A DNA stretch of 64,000 bases from Saccopteryx bilineata (lineage: Eukaryota > Chordata > Mammalia > Chiroptera > Emballonuridae): contig NC_089490.1 in the NCBI RefSeq assembly GCF_036850765.1, positions 128,306,522-128,370,521 of the forward strand, written 5' to 3'. Below, piece after piece: positions 23,511-35,889 of this stretch. The translations under genes and the position numbers were made by a program. Under the pieces are notes generated by a model that was not told where the DNA came from, ran no database searches, and was given only the letters and a program-made list of their open reading frames with translations. Within the stretch, counting starts at the first letter, position 1. Each line of letters opens with the position of its first letter.

Positions 23511-24440
23511 GTGGTTTGAAGGGCTCAGCCTGGAGCTGGGGAGATGGGCAACCTGATTTGGGGGTCTTCATGCAGGTGTGTGTGTGTGTGCACGTGCACA
23601 CTTATGGGTGTCCACAGTCTCTGGTGATGCACTTTCTTCCCCCAGTTGGCTCTGAGCCCTTCAGCAGCATCTGTGTTGTACCTCGGGCACACATAGATTC
23701 CCTTGCTGATGATCTGTAATGTACTCTCTATTTGGGTGCAGTGCTGTCTTGATTATCAGCCCTTCTTGTTCTCCAAATGTCCTCCAATTTGGCAGACTAC
23801 TTATTCTAGTTCTGATATCTGCACTTTTACTCCCAGGAAGTTTCCTCTGCCCCTTATGCAAGGACTCCCACCCCTAATCCCCTTCCCCTTTCTGATGATG
23901 AGCTGGGTCCAAGATTTTGCTAGTGGTGGACATATCTTGCTCCTTCCTTATGAGTCCACAAATCTACCTTGGCTCATTCACGCCTATATTTCAGTTTCCA
24001 CAGGACTGGACCCACTGGAGCAAGTTCCCACATGCTTACAGCACAAATGCGTGGAGACGAGAGATGCATGATGACTCCTGGCATGTAACTGGGGTCAGCC
24101 CTTGGACGTGCCCTGTCAGGTGCCATGGTGGCTGCTGGCCCTTGTTTGCTCTTGGTGTGCCAGTCTGTGCTCCATGTCAGTGGGTCTGGGGTCAGATCCT
24201 GTGTTTTAAGATGTGGTGGTAACACACACATAGAATCCTAGGATGTCAGGGGTGCCAGGAACTCTGGAGAACATCAAGGCTCGCGCCCTCCATATGCAGG
24301 CAAGCCACCCCCAGAGAGGAGGGGCCTTTGCCCAGGATCACACAGTATTTTGAAGACACTGTGAGTCTCCTGACCCCATTCCACAGCTCTTTCTATCATG
24401 CCATATTGCCTTCTATGTCATATTGAAAAGCCTCTCTCTC
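23511..24440. other. Intergenic, nothing firm
   Basis: Short GT run near 23576-23590. A segment near 24230-24400 (CAGAGAGGAGGGGCCTTTGC, CAGGATCACACAGT) resembles an old interspersed repeat but was not classified. Confidence 0.45.
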
Positions 24441-24765
24441 TTTTTTTCTCCTGTCTCTGTACTTTAATCACGTTTCCCCTTCTCGAGTTCAGCTGTCCAG
24501 CTCTGCCATTCTTCAAGGCCTAGCCTGGCCCTCCTCCACTCTGGAAACTACCTGATTCCTGTCATCTACCTTCTTCTGCACTATTAGCAGCACATCTTGC
24601 TAATTTCCATTTCCTAATTGTCTGCAACACAAATTAATACTTTATTACTTGATGCTCTAATGACCTGGGTTCTAACCAGGCTCAATTGCTGCATGACCTT
24701 GGGCTACTTACTTAACATTCTTAATCCTCTGTGTTTCTCATCTGTAAAATGGGGCAGGCATTTGA
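24441..24765 (+). repeat. L2-like fragment followed by MIR
   Basis: An L2-like segment (GTCCAGCTCTGCCATTCTTC, GAAACTACCTGATTCCTG) lies at 24441-24620. A plus-strand MIR lies at 24650-24765 (TGACCTTGGGCTACTTACTT, TCATCTGTAAAATGGGGCAG). Confidence 0.65.
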
Positions 24766-24939
24766 GACTGAGCAGCAGCTGAACTCAGAGGGCTCCACTT
24801 GGAAAACAGAAAGATTGAGACCTGAGGCATGGTGGGTGTGGGTGGGGGTAAGGACAGAAAGGCAGGCAGGGTCCAGATGGTGGGGGGCCTCAGTTGAGAG
24901 AGGTTAGGCTATTGGCAATGTGAAACCCTCAAGGCATTT

Positions 24940-25279
24940 TTTTTCTTTTTTTTTTTTTTTGAGACAGAGCGAGAGTCAGTGAGAGGGATAGATAGGGACA
25001 GAAAGACAGGAACGAAAAGAGATGAGAAGCATTAATCATCAGTTTTTTTTGTTGTGGCACTGTAGTTGTTCATTGATTGCTTTCTCATATGTGCCTTGAC
25101 TGTGGGGCTACAGCAGACTAAGTAACCCCTTGCTCAAGCCAGTGACCTTGGGTCCAAGCTGGTGAGCTTTGCTCACACTAGATGAGCCCGCGGTCAAGCT
25201 GGTGACCTCGGGGTCTCAAACCTGGGTCCTCCGCACCCCAATCCGACGCTCTATCCACTGCGCCACCGCCTGGTCAGGC
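24940..25279 (-). mobile_element. Bat SINE type C
   Basis: Well-preserved minus-strand copy with T-rich tail, GAGACAGAGCGAGAGTCAG body edge and CGCCACCGCCTGGTCAGGC head end. It is flanked by the target duplication TCAAGGCATTTTT. Confidence 0.95.
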
Positions 25280-25374
25280 ATCAAGGCATTTTTAGAAAGA
25301 GAGTAATAAACCCCACCTAGAGTTTGTGGTGTCCGAGAAATGGATGGAAAGTGTGTGGGCTTTGGAGCTGACAG

Positions 25375-25570
25375 GTCTGGATTTGCATTTCAGCTCTGCC
25401 ACTGGTTAGCAGTGTGATGCTGTGTAGATTGCTAGATTGCTCTGAGCTTCCTTTTTCAAATTGCAAAATAAAGGTAAAATAAAGACACGGGAAGGATAAA
25501 CTGAGACAGTATCTGTACATTGCTTAGCTGGAGTCTTGTACTTAGTAAGTACTTAATGAGCAGTCGCCAT
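25375..25570 (+). repeat. MIR SINE
   Basis: Plus-strand MIR: GGAGCTGACAGGTCTGGATT, AGCTCTGCCACTGGTTAGCA, then ACTTAGTAAGTACTTAATGA near the 3' end. This is one of the more complete MIR copies in the window. Confidence 0.8.
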
Positions 25571-26269
25571 TATTGCTGGTTTGCTTTTGTCACCTGAGAG
25601 CGTCCATCTGCCTGTCTCCTGGCCTGGCTCTGTCCCTGGGCCCACCTGGGCCCTGAGTGATGGGCTTATTCCTTCCCTTCCAGCTTGGAGACTTTCCATG
25701 GACAGGGCCTACATGTCGTGTCTCCCTGCTCTAGCTGTTCCAGGAAGTGAAGGTCCTGGGGAGGCTGTTGAGAAGAGAGTAATGTCACACTTTGGGGTCC
25801 TGGGTGGCACTGCAGAAGCCCCAGAGACCAGCGAGTAGGCTGTGTGCATGGGGGTTCGGGTCCTCTTGGCCAACCATTGGCATTATGTTGTCTGAGGGGA
25901 TTGAGGATGCAGAGAGCTCTGTGTGCCCCCAGTCTCCTAGCTGGGCTGCCAAGTCAGCTCTCCCAGCCAACTGTCCTTGGGGCCTCAGGCGCTGTGGAAG
26001 GCCTGCTTCCGCTAGCTCCTGCACCCCTGAAGAGGGGCAGGTGCAGCGCTCAGGGAGGGAGCAGGGGGTGAGGGCCGAGGAAAACGGAGGGCCAGCCACA
26101 CAACCCCTGTCTCCACCGAGTGTCTCCTTGGCTTGCACTGGTGGAGAGGGGAGCCAGACACACCGTCAGTGAAAGAGTTCCAGTCTAATAATTAGTAGAC
26201 AATATTATAAAACACCCACTATGAGATGAATAGTATGTCAGGTGTTGAGGGTAATCATTTGGCAAAGAT
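25571..26269. other. Intergenic, nothing recognised
   Basis: No gene or repeat family is recognised. It leads into the 87-bp minisatellite. Confidence 0.5.
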
Positions 26270-26791
26270 CGACTGGGTCCTGTCTGCACAGAGGGGAGTC
26301 AGACAGGCCTGGGGGGGGCCAAGCACAGCAGGTTACAGGAACTCTGAGGGCTGCACCTCGACTGGGTCCTGTCTGCACAGAGGGGAGTCAGTCAGGCCTG
26401 GGGGGGCAAGCACAGCAGGTTACAGGAACTCTGAGGGCTGCACCTCGACTGGGTCCTGTCTGCACAGAGGGGAGTCAGACAGGCCTGGGGGGGCAAGCAC
26501 AGCAGGTTACAGGAACTCTGAGGGCTGCACCTCGACTGGGTCCTGTCTGCACAGAGGGGAGTCAGACAGGCCTGGGGGGGCAAGCACAGCAGGTTACAGG
26601 AACTCTGAGGGCTGCACCTCGACTGGGTCCTGTCTGCACAGAGGGGAGTCAGACAGGCCTGGGGGGGGCAAGCACAGCAGGTTACAGGAACTCTGAGGGC
26701 TGCACATCGACTGGGTCCTGTCTGCACAGAGGGGAGTCAGACAGGCCTGGGGGGCCAAGCACAGCAGGTTACAGGAACTCTGAGGGCTGCA
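26270..26791 (+). repeat. 87-bp minisatellite, six copies
   Basis: Units start CGACTGGGTCCTGTCTGCAC at 26270, 26359, 26446, 26533, 26620 and 26708. Spacings are 89, 87, 87, 87 and 88 nt, so length varies only in a G run (6-8 G). Copies are almost identical, which implies recent expansion or homogenisation. Because 87 is a multiple of three, all frames stay open across several units, giving repeated open frames on both strands that I regard as artefacts rather than genes. Confidence 0.97.
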
Positions 26792-28817
26792 CTCCATCTG
26801 CCCGTGTGGGGCCAGCGGGACCGGAAAACAGTTATGGGGCTGGAGAGCAGACACCGTGGCTGGACGGCATTGGGAGTGTTGTAGGGGAAGGGGTTGGCGG
26901 AGATGAGGCCAGACAAGTATGCAGGGGTCTTGAGGTCACAGGGAGGAGTGTCTCAAGTGGAGGTGGGAACCACTGAAGGGTTTTTAAGCAGGGAGGAGAC
27001 ATGGCCAGATGCAGGGGCTGCAGCACTGTGGGAGTGAAGAGGATGGGGTGGTCTGACTCCAGGGTTCGTGGGGGAGGGAATGATGAGGGCATGGCATGCT
27101 TCTGGGGCTGAGAGAGGGTAGGATGATTATGGAGAGGGTGTGTCATTCTGGAGCCAAAAGTTGAGGTGGGTCTGCAGCATGGAGGGCTGGGACTCCACTG
27201 GCAGGGGGTTTGGAGCCCAGGTGGGTGTGTAGGTGGGATACAGGGCAGGCCTGAATCAGGGCCCGGCTGGAGCAGGCAGGTGGGGTGCAGAGCAGTGCTG
27301 AAGGGAGAGCAGCTGGGGCCTGGCTGGGGCCCTGGCGCTGCCACCTCTGGGCAGGCCTCCAAGTCTGGTCTGCTCCACAGGTCCCCAGATAAGATAAGCC
27401 CTCAGTGATCCCATTTGAAAAACGGAGAACACAGTGCCTTTCTCCCTGCAACTCAAGAGTGTCTGATTAAGGGATAATCTCTGTTCCCCTATCTGGGCCT
27501 GAGTTTTGGGACACAGAAGGCGGGACAGGCAGAGCCTGTGGCTTAACAGGCTCCCACTGGCCACAAAATGGTCTGAGGTGGGCTGTGGGCATGATGACCA
27601 AACTCTGGGAGTGCTCTGGGAGGAGCTGAACTGACAGGGTTTTGGAAGTGCGTCCAGGGTGAAAAGCCACTGGAAAAGGTCGTGGATCCAAAGCCCCCTC
27701 ATTTCTCTGTACTCTGGGCTGCTCTCTCAGGGCCTACCACCCAATCTTGTGACATGGGACCAGGCCCCCAGGGCTGGGGATACAGGGGAAGTGGGTGATG
27801 CCTTAGTCACAAAGGAGTAAGAGCCCTGGACTCACCTAGCTCTGAGAGTATCTTTACAGCTCATTTTCCAATTCTACAGAGCCCTGAATAGGAGCCACAG
27901 GCCCACGAGCTGAGTGACTGGGGTAGAAAGAGGCTCATACCCCAGTGGCCGCCTGCTCCCAGGGCACCTCTCACCCGGCTGTTGTTGGAAGTTGTCCCCA
28001 TGTGGCTGTTAGGCAGATAGGAGGTTGGGGTGGTTGGTGTGCTGAGGCTGAATACATCCCTCAGGGGACTGCCGCTTCTGGGGGCAGGGGGCAGGGGGGG
28101 CCAGTCATCTCAGGAGAGGGAAAAGGGCCCCGCCCACCCCATGGGTTCCTGTCTCTGGAAAAGGCACTCTCTCAGGCTCTTCACACTGTCTCTGTGCCTC
28201 CTCCTCCTCTGATCTTCCTCCTCCTCTCTCTCATTCCCTCCTTGACTCCTCCCCTCTATAGTTTCCATTCCATTGCTGGTACTATCTTCTCCATCTCCCT
28301 CATTCTCTCTTCTCTGTTCCTGGCTCCTCTGTCCCCCCACCCCGCCCCCAGCACCTCCTCATCTTCCCTCTTGTTCACTCACTGGCCCCCACTCAGACTC
28401 CTCCAGAGTTCCAGCTGCCCATTCTCTCCTTTTGGATCAAGATGCCATTACACACACACTGCAGGGAATCTGGGCTGTCTTCTCAAGTTGTGTCTCTTGA
28501 AGACTGGCTGAGCCCCAGCTTGAGGCCCCAGCTTGAAGCCCCAGGGTGCTCCAGCCACCATACTGCTGCAGGCAGTGGGAAGATAGTGTCTGAGGCTCTT
28601 CAGAGTCCCAGGCTGGGACTACGGACTGGGCAGTGACCCCTGGAGGTGAGGCTCAGGATTGCGGCTTCCTGTCAGTGCCCTGCCTCTGTTCAAATTCTCA
28701 CCCTAGGTACCCTGCAGGTCACACAGGTATGCTTGAGTGTGTGAATGGTGTGTGGACACATGGGCATAGTATGTCATGCATACATGCAGGTGTGTGTCTG
28801 GTGCGGGTGTGTGATTT
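26792..28817. other. Intergenic, nothing firm
   Basis: Unique-looking sequence with a TCC-rich tract near 28200-28400. Text near 26930-27060 (GGGTTTTTAAGCAGGGAGGA) resembles an old interspersed repeat that I cannot name. Open frames here do not look like proteins. Confidence 0.45.
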
Positions 28818-29185
28818 TTTTTTTTTGTATTTTTCTGAAGCCGGAAACGGGGAGAGACAGACAGACTCCCGCATGCGCCCGACCGGGATCCACCCGGCAC
28901 GCCCACCAGGGGGCGATGCTCTGCCCCTCTGGGGGGGTCGCTCTGTTGCGACCAGAGCCACTCTAGCGCCTGGGGCAGAGGCCGAGGAGCCATCCCCAGC
29001 GCCCGGGCCATCTTTGCTCCAGTGGAGCCTCAGCTGTGGGAGGGGAAGAGAGAGACAGAGAGAAAGGAGAGGGGGAGGGGTGGAGAAGCAGATGGGCGCT
29101 TCTCCTGTGTGCCCTGGCCGGGAATCGAACCCAGGACTTCTGCATGCCAGGCCAACGCTCTACCACTGAGCCAACTGGCCAGGGC
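28818..29185 (-). mobile_element. Bat SINE type A
   Basis: Well-preserved minus-strand copy: T-rich tail, CTGAAGCCGGAAACGGGGAG, GGGGGCGATGCTCTGCCCC, and head end GAGCCAACTGGCCAGGGC. It is bounded by a perfect 16-bp target duplication TGCGGGTGTGTGATTT (28802-28817 and 29186-29201), so it is young. Confidence 0.97.
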
Positions 29186-29201
29186 TGCGGGTGTGTGATT
29201 T

Positions 29202-30088
29202 GAGTGCGTACATTCTGCTGGGTGTCCATGTCTGTGTGTGAGTGTAGAGTGCACACACAAGCACATGTGATAGTGGAAAGGCACCTGTTTCTATGGATAC
29301 CTGGAAGAGCTGAGGGCTCTGCTACATAGGAGCTCATTTGTACCTGGGGACACCATAAGCATGGGAAAAGCGTGAAGACAGGGCCTACATGTGTGAGGGA
29401 ATGAGGGAGCTGTATGTTCACAGCGCTGTTCTCACTGCCTGTGACAGGCCCATGTGTACATGTGTGTTTCCACTGTAGTGTGCGGAGTAGGAGACCCCTA
29501 GGGAGGTGACCGTGTGGGTCTGCAATGCCACAGTAACACGTGAATAGTACAGAAGGCCTGGGGGAAGCTGTCTTTGTGTACATGTGAAAATGAGTTTTTC
29601 TAGACCAAGGGTGGGGCTGGGCTGAAAGTGGAAGTAGTTAGTGATTTATAACCTTTTAAAGAAATGCCTTGGCCCATAGCTGAGGCCCCAGACACAGTGA
29701 GTCCCATGCATTGCTTAGGTCTGACATCATCCAGACACCTGAAACCACAGGAATGCGAGGAGGCTGCCTCCCTCACCTGCCCACCCACTGGAGGCCGAAG
29801 CCAGTGGAAAGCACACACATCTTTTGCACTGAAGCACCTCTTGGGTGCAGAGACATACTGGCCAACTGATGCTGCAGTCCCAAGCAGAGAAAGCCTGGCT
29901 CCCTCAGGAGAGCCGAGTGGGCCTCCTGCGGCTGCCTTCTAAGACTAAGCAGCCACAGAGCAGAGAGCAGAGAGCCTTTGATAAGAACTAAGTGAACAAA
30001 TGGTGGTTTCCAGGAGTGGTGCTGTCTGACCCCAGGGGTTCCCTGAGGGTAAGTGGGGAGCTGTACTTAATGCTGGGAGATTGACTTT
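29202..30088. other. Intergenic, nothing recognised
   Basis: TG-rich at its left edge (28720-28800 and 29200-29270). No gene is recognised. Confidence 0.5.
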
Positions 30089-30394
30089 GTATTTTTGTGT
30101 GTGACAGAGACAGAGAGAGGAACAGACAGACTGGAAGGGAGAGAGATGAGAAGCATCAATTCTTTGTTGCAGCACCTTAGTTTCAGTGATTGCTTTCTCA
30201 TATGTGCCTTGACTTGGAGGCTACAGCAGACCAAGTGATCCCTTGCTCAAGCCAGCGACCTTGGGTCCAAGCTGGTGAGCTTTACTCAAACCAGATGAGC
30301 CTGCGCTCAAACTGGTGACCTCGGGGTCTCGAACCTGGGTCCTCTGCATCCCAGTCTGATACTCTATCCACTGAGCCACTTACTGCCTGGTCAA
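30089..30394 (-). mobile_element. Bat SINE type C
   Basis: Minus-strand copy flanked by a perfect 17-bp target duplication GCTGGGAGATTGACTTT (30072-30088 and 30395-30411). Confidence 0.95.
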
Positions 30395-30411
30395 GCTGGG
30401 AGATTGACTTT

Positions 30412-31560
30412 TGATTCACCTCTGCATAATTCTCTCTGAACTTTCCTTTTCTTCTTTCTACAAAACAGCAGAAATCCCCCACAAGGTCATTATACCAATA
30501 AAATGTGGTGGTGGGCCTGGTACCTGTAGAAGGTGCTCAGGAAATGACAGATAACTCTTGTCTGAGGGCCAACAGCTGCCCTGAGCCCCTTCACATTTAC
30601 CCTTAGACCAGCTATGAGTTAGCTACTGCTGGGCAGCAGGAACCCTTAGGGTCCACTCTGGAAACATGAGTCAAACCAAGGTCCTTGAACAAGGAGGTCA
30701 CACTGGGCTCAGATGCTGGACTCAGGTAAGAGTGGACATGTGCCTGGCTGCCTTCTTATCACCATATGTTGTTCCAGTAACCAGACATCAGGAGGTGGGA
30801 AGTTAAGGCTCTGAGGCTGAACTGAGCACTCCCAGGTCTGTAGGCTGAAGGTGTTGACACAAACTCTGTGATATCCAGATGCCTTTCACGTAGAATACCC
30901 TGAATAGGGCCCTGGGTTGCCCTACAAGGCCTTGCTTTCATAGCTGTTGCTCTTGCTGCTGCTGGGGAAGACTCTCCAGCCCTGGGGCCAGGCCCAGGGT
31001 GGGGACTCCTTCATCTTCATTAAAACTCTTACATCTAGCTTGCCAGGCTCAGAGCCCCATCTTGGTTCTTGAGAACCTCTTTTATTTATCTAGATCCCAG
31101 TGGCCTCCAACCAAGACTCTGATGAGCTTTTCCCAGGCTTTTGGTGAACATCTGAGACATGGAAATTCTTACTCTGAACTCTCCTACACCCCTTACTTTG
31201 GGTAGGGGCACCTGTCTTTTCTCATTGCTGTAAATTGTAAACATTCAGCACAACGGACAGCGCCCACGCCTAAGGTGGGCTAAGGTGGGGATGAGGGTGT
31301 CTGTACCTTGCAGTGGTCAAAATTTTAGCTACTGTACACATATCCCCAAAGCTTGGCTTTTATTTCTAGAAGCCATTGCTTCTCTGGAGCCAGGAACTTA
31401 TTGGTTTTTTAGGACAGTAAACTAAACATACCATTCTAGACATTCACGTACATGATGTAATTTAGGATGAGGTGCCTCAGAGCACCTTTGCAGGTAGAAA
31501 AGTGGAGAGAAGTAGTGTGGTGATGGGGCTTGTCTCTGCCACCCAGACATGCAGAAAGTC

Positions 31561-31615
<55 letters not shown>

Positions 31616-32440
31616 TCACTGAGCACCTGCTATGGACCAGCCCTGATTAGGAGCCGAAAGAGAGTGGATTGGAAGTGTGATGTGGGGTTGACTGCATGGC
31701 TGTCGCCTTGCAGCAGCTCACAGTTGCACAGAGGAGATATGTGTCAACAAACAGTTACTTCTTTTCTGTTCTTGCAATTTGCAGAACTATCTCAGTGAAA
31801 ACATGAAACCTATTAAAATATGCAAAAAACGAAGCAGCAGCTTGGCCGGGCAGAAAAAACCCTCAGTGACCTGCCCTTGGAACACTGGCTTCCCAGGCAG
31901 CCCTCTCCTGGCTCCACTGGCAACTGCACCAGAAGGCCCTGCCCACTTCTGCTGGGACAGAACACTAGGGAACTGGCAAAGAGGCCCAAGGTCGACAGCG
32001 CTTGGTGACTGTGGATTAAATCCATATTTATGTATCAACAACATGACAATGTCAGAATAAAAGATTGTCTTCTCTTCCCTCTCTCTCTCCCCTTCTCTTC
32101 CCTCAGCTCTTCCTCCTCCAAACCTTGAGGCCTGATGGGACAGGCTTGGTGCTAGTGGACTGTGGAAAGTGTCCTGGTTTGCTTCACCTCCTGCCCTAAG
32201 CCCCAGAGGCCATAAGCTTTGGACCTCCTCTTAACTACTCAGTGCCAAGGTTCCTCATGTGAGCCATGGCCCCAAACCTCCAGCCCAGCCCTCCCTGGCC
32301 CGGCCTCTGATCACCTGGAGAGAGAGCTGTTTGCCTAGCCAACACTTGGCAGTCTGTCCCTAACTGTCAGGACAAACAGGTTTGCCTGACCCAACTGGCA
32401 GCAGCTTTTGTTTTTAGAGAGATAAAGAGTCAGAGCTTTT
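30412..32440. other. Intergenic; (AC)n only
   Basis: No gene is recognised. The only clear feature is the (AC)n tract at 31564-31610. The open frames near 31779-32060 have no family resemblance. Confidence 0.5.
31564..31610. repeat. (AC)n microsatellite
   Basis: Uninterrupted AC dinucleotide run of about 23 units; likely polymorphic. Confidence 0.98.
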
Positions 32441-32717
32441 GGTCACAGCTGAAATAAAATTTATGGACTTTATTTTATTTTGAATCATTTCCACCTTACA
32501 GAAAAGGGGCAAAAATAGTACAAAGAACTTTTCTTTCAGATCCATTTGATGTCACCTTCCCCCCAAAAATTTTAATGTGTATTCCTTACAAACAAGGACA
32601 TTCTCTCTCTCACTTAACCACATTACAGCCATCAAAATCAGGAGACTAATATTGATACATGACTGCCATCTAATCCTTGGATCCCATTCAAGTCTTACTA
32701 GCTGTCTCAATAATGCT

Positions 32718-33038
32718 TTCTTTTTTTTTTTTCCTGTGGGAGACACAGAGAGAGTCAGAGAGAGGGACAGACAGACAGGAAGGGAGAGAGATGAGAAGCA
32801 TCAATTCTTTGTTGCAGTTCCTTAGTTGTTCATTGACTGATTTCCCATATGTGCCTTGACCGGGGGGCTACAGCAGACCAAGTGACCCCTTGCTCGAGCC
32901 AGCGACCTTGGGCTCAAGCTGGTGAGCCTTGCTCAGACCAGATGAGACCGTGCTTAAACTGGCGACCTCAGGGTCTCGAACCTGGGTCCTCCATATCCCA
33001 ATCTGATGCTCTATCCACTGCGCCACCACCTGGTCAGG
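32718..33038 (-). mobile_element. Bat SINE type C inside L1M
   Basis: Well-preserved minus-strand copy with target duplication CTCAATAATGCT (32706-32717 and 33039-33050), inserted in the L1M 3' region. Confidence 0.95.
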
Positions 33039-33859
33039 CTCAATAATGCTCTTTATAGCAAAAGCTTCCAGTTCAGAATCCTGTGCAACTGCAGTTTGCT
33101 GTCATGTGCTTTTAGTCTCCTTTAGTCTGGAACTGTTCCTCAGTCTTAATTTTTGTGACCTTGACACTTTTGATGTTGACTAGCCAGTTGTTTTGTGGTA
33201 TGTCCCTCAATTTGAGCTTGTCCAATGTTTCCTCATAATTAGATTCAGGTTGTACATTTCCGGCAGGAAGACCACAGCAGGAAGTGATGCTGTGTTCTTC
33301 CTAGTGTAGCCTATCAGGCAGTGCACAATTTCAGTTTGTTCCGTCACTGGAGAGGTTAACTGTGGTGACTCAAGATGGTATCTGAAAGGTTTCTTTGCTG
33401 TGAATTACTTTTTTCCTCTTTGCAATGAATATGCACTTTGTGGAGAGACATTTTGAGACCATGTCAATATCTGGATCCTCATCAGATTTCCTCCACTAGT
33501 TCTCTCCTTGCTGATGTTTCTTGGTTTAATTATTGCTATGGTTACAAAATCCCTTATTACTTCTACATTTATTACTTGGCATCTTCTGTATGGGAAAACC
33601 CCCTTTATCTTCTTCACATTTATTCATTCATTTATGTTATATCGACTCAGGGATTCCTATTTTATTCATTATTTATTTTGATACTCAGGTCAGTGGGAGC
33701 CCCTTCAAGCTGGCTTCTGTGTGTGATACAACCCCTCCAATCTTTAAGCACTTCCTAATTTTCTGGAACAAGATAGTCCTGATTCATCTTGTGATTTCTC
33801 TGTCCCAGCCCTGAAATTAGCCATTTCTCCAAGAAACTTAGTTTCTATTAGTGGAGAAT

Positions 33860-33862
<3 letters not shown>

Positions 33863-33894
<32 letters not shown>

Positions 33895-34151
33895 AAGTGA
33901 GAAGGAGGGAAGATAGACATCAGCATGCTCCCCAATAGGGATCCACCCAGCAATCCCTGTCTGGGACCAATGCTCAAATGAACCAAGCTATCCTCAGCAC
34001 CGGGGCTGATTCTTGAACCAATCGAGCCACTGGCTGCACGAGGAGAAGAGAGAGAGAAAGAGGAGAGGGAAGAGAAGCAGGTTGCTTCTCATGTGTGCCC
34101 TGACTGGGGCATGCCTGGCTGATACTCTATCCACGGAGCCAACTGGCCAGA
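33863..34151 (-). mobile_element. Bat SINE type A, diverged, inside L1M
   Basis: The (TC)n tail is at 33869-33889, followed by GGGATCCACCCAGCA and the end GAGCCAACTGGCCAGAGC. Flanks AGAATAGT / AGAATGGT look like a decayed target duplication within the L1M sequence that reads GGAGAATGGTATTTAG. Confidence 0.8.
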
Positions 34152-34260
34152 GCCAAGAATGGTATTTAGAAACCAAGTTCTGGGCACTGGGTATGCTCAC
34201 AGATTTTAAAATGTCAGTGATTTTTCTGACTCTTAAGCTGGGAATGGAATGTTGATTTCA

Positions 34261-34862
34261 AGCTTTAACATTCTAGACCAGTGATTCTAAAACCTGTTCA
34301 GGTGGTAGACAACTTGGAAAAAATGAGATTTTAATGAAAATGTATGATACATTTATTGAGTAAACATGATATTTTACGGCATCTAAGACATCAGTGAGAG
34401 AGGGAATATATGTACACACATATAAGTATGTATTTGTGTAACCTGTGTATTTTATCTATCTGTCTGTCTATCCTGAAGATCATGAGTCTACATTTATACC
34501 TTCAATACCAATTCCCATACCACATGGTTCATTCTAGTTTCCCCTTCCATCATCTCTGTGTGTTTAAACAATCTCTCTTGTAGCCACCATCCCAATTCAG
34601 ATGCCTTCTTCTGTTTTGGGACAAGCCACCCTGCATTGTGCCCTGGCATGGATGCCTGCTTTCCTGGGCCCCATAAAATAGATTTGGGACTAAATTATGC
34701 AGGCAGGGAGACAGGCAGGCAACATTTTTGGATATTTCAATGACTAATAAATTATCTCCTGATCTTTGGGAGGTTTCTCTAAAAACTTGTCCTTAAATAT
34801 GGTGTATGCTTTGCCATTATTAAAATTCCAAGAGAAAGAGAAAAGTCATCCACAATTATTTT
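34261..34862. other. AT-rich intergenic, nothing recognised
   Basis: AT-rich text with a short TATCTATCTGTCTGTCTAT tract near 34452. It may be further L1-derived sequence. No gene is seen. Confidence 0.4.
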
Positions 34863-35452
34863 TATTTTTAAAATTTTTTCTTTTTTTTTTTTTTTAATTT
34901 TTTTTTATTCATTTTTAGAGAGGAGAGAGAGACAGAGGGAGAGAGAGAGAGGAGAGACAGAGAGAGAGAAGGGGGGAGGAGCTGGAAGCATCAACTCCCA
35001 TATGTGCCTTGACCAGGCAAGCCCAGGGTTTCGAACCGGCGACCTCAGCATTTCCAGGTCGACGCTTTATCCACTGCGCCACCACAGGTCAGGCTAAAAT
35101 TTTTTCTGAAGTTGGAAACGGGGAGGCAGTCAGACAGACTTCCGCATGCGCCTGACTGGGACCCGGCACGCCCACCAGGGGGCGATGCTCTGCCCATCTG
35201 GGGTGTTGCTCTGTTGCAATCAGAGCCATTCTAGCACCTGAGGCAGAGGCCACAGAGCCATCCTCAGCGCCTGGGCCAACTTTGTTCCAGTGAAGTCTTG
35301 GCTGCAGGAGGGGGAGAGAGAGACAGAGGAAGGAGAGGGGGAGGGGTGGAGAAGCAGATGGGCGCTTCTCCTGTGTGCCCTGGTTGGGAATTGAACCCGG
35401 GACTCTTGTACACCAGGCCGACACTCTACCACTGAGCCAACCGGCCAGGGCC
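34863..35452 (-). mobile_element. Bat SINE type A with a type B SINE in its tail
   Basis: The type A body runs from about 35108 to 35452, ending GAGCCAACCGGCCAGGGCC. Its outer flanks CATCCACAATTATTTT (34847) and CATCTACAATTTT (35454) mark the target duplication. A type B SINE (34882-35094) is inserted in the T-rich tail, so B is younger than A here. Confidence 0.9.
34882..35094 (-). mobile_element. Bat SINE type B nested in type A tail
   Basis: Minus-strand type B: GA-rich tract, CATATGTGCCTTGACCAGG and the head end CGCCACCACAGGTCAGGC. It is flanked by TAAAATTTTTTCT on both sides (34869-34881 and 35095-35107). Confidence 0.92.
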
Positions 35453-35599
35453 TCATCTACAATTTTATCACTTGACTACAAACCTTGTTTACTATTTTAG
35501 TGACTTCCTTTCCATTTTTCCCCCAGTGCATGTTTTCTTTTAAATATGATAGCTACAATGTTGCTATACCTTTCCAACTTGCCCATTTACTTGAGGCAA

Positions 35600-35825
35600 C
35601 AATAAAAATATCCACTACTTATGAAATACCTAGTATGTGCCCGGCTCTGTATTTTTATTTCTTATTTAATCCTTAACATAATGTTGCTAAGTAGATATTT
35701 TCCTGATATTAGCGATAAAGAAGCTGAAGCTCAGGGAGGCTGTCCAAGGCTGCACTTAAAATAAGTGACAGAGCTAAGATGGGAGTCCAAGTATCTGTGA
35801 CTTCAAAGTCTGGTTCTCTATCTAC
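35600..35825 (-). repeat. MIR SINE
   Basis: Reverse-complement MIR: ATGAAATACCTAGTATGTGC, ATAAAGAAGCTGAAGCTCAG and GTGACAGAGCTAAGATGGGA. Confidence 0.75.
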
Positions 35826-35889
35826 CCTCCCTGAAGATAAATATTTTTTCCTATAACACAACACTATTTCCATAACTCTGATTCTAAAT

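Larger units (their letters stand above)
32441..34260 (+). mobile_element. L1M-lineage LINE-1 3' region
   Basis: It follows the 3' region of ancient mammalian L1M elements: TTAGTCTCCTTTAGTCTGGA, ATGTCCCTCAATTTGAGCTT, CCTCATAATTAGATTCAGGT, GTGGGAGCCCCTTCAAGCTG and AATGGTATTTAGAAACCAAG. There is no usable coding sequence. Two younger SINEs interrupt it (32718-33038 and 33863-34151). A second fragment of the same 3' segment is at 35890-36165. Confidence 0.8.

Noticed and set aside
26226..26976. Long repetitive open frames (up to 244 residues) across the 87-bp minisatellite
   Set aside because: They exist only because the repeat unit is a multiple of three; frames are open on both strands, composition is not protein-like and no promoter or splice context is seen.
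28633..29583. Open frames of 178 and 206 residues on opposite strands
   Set aside because: Both run through a type A SINE (28818-29185); similar frames appear at every type A copy in the window.
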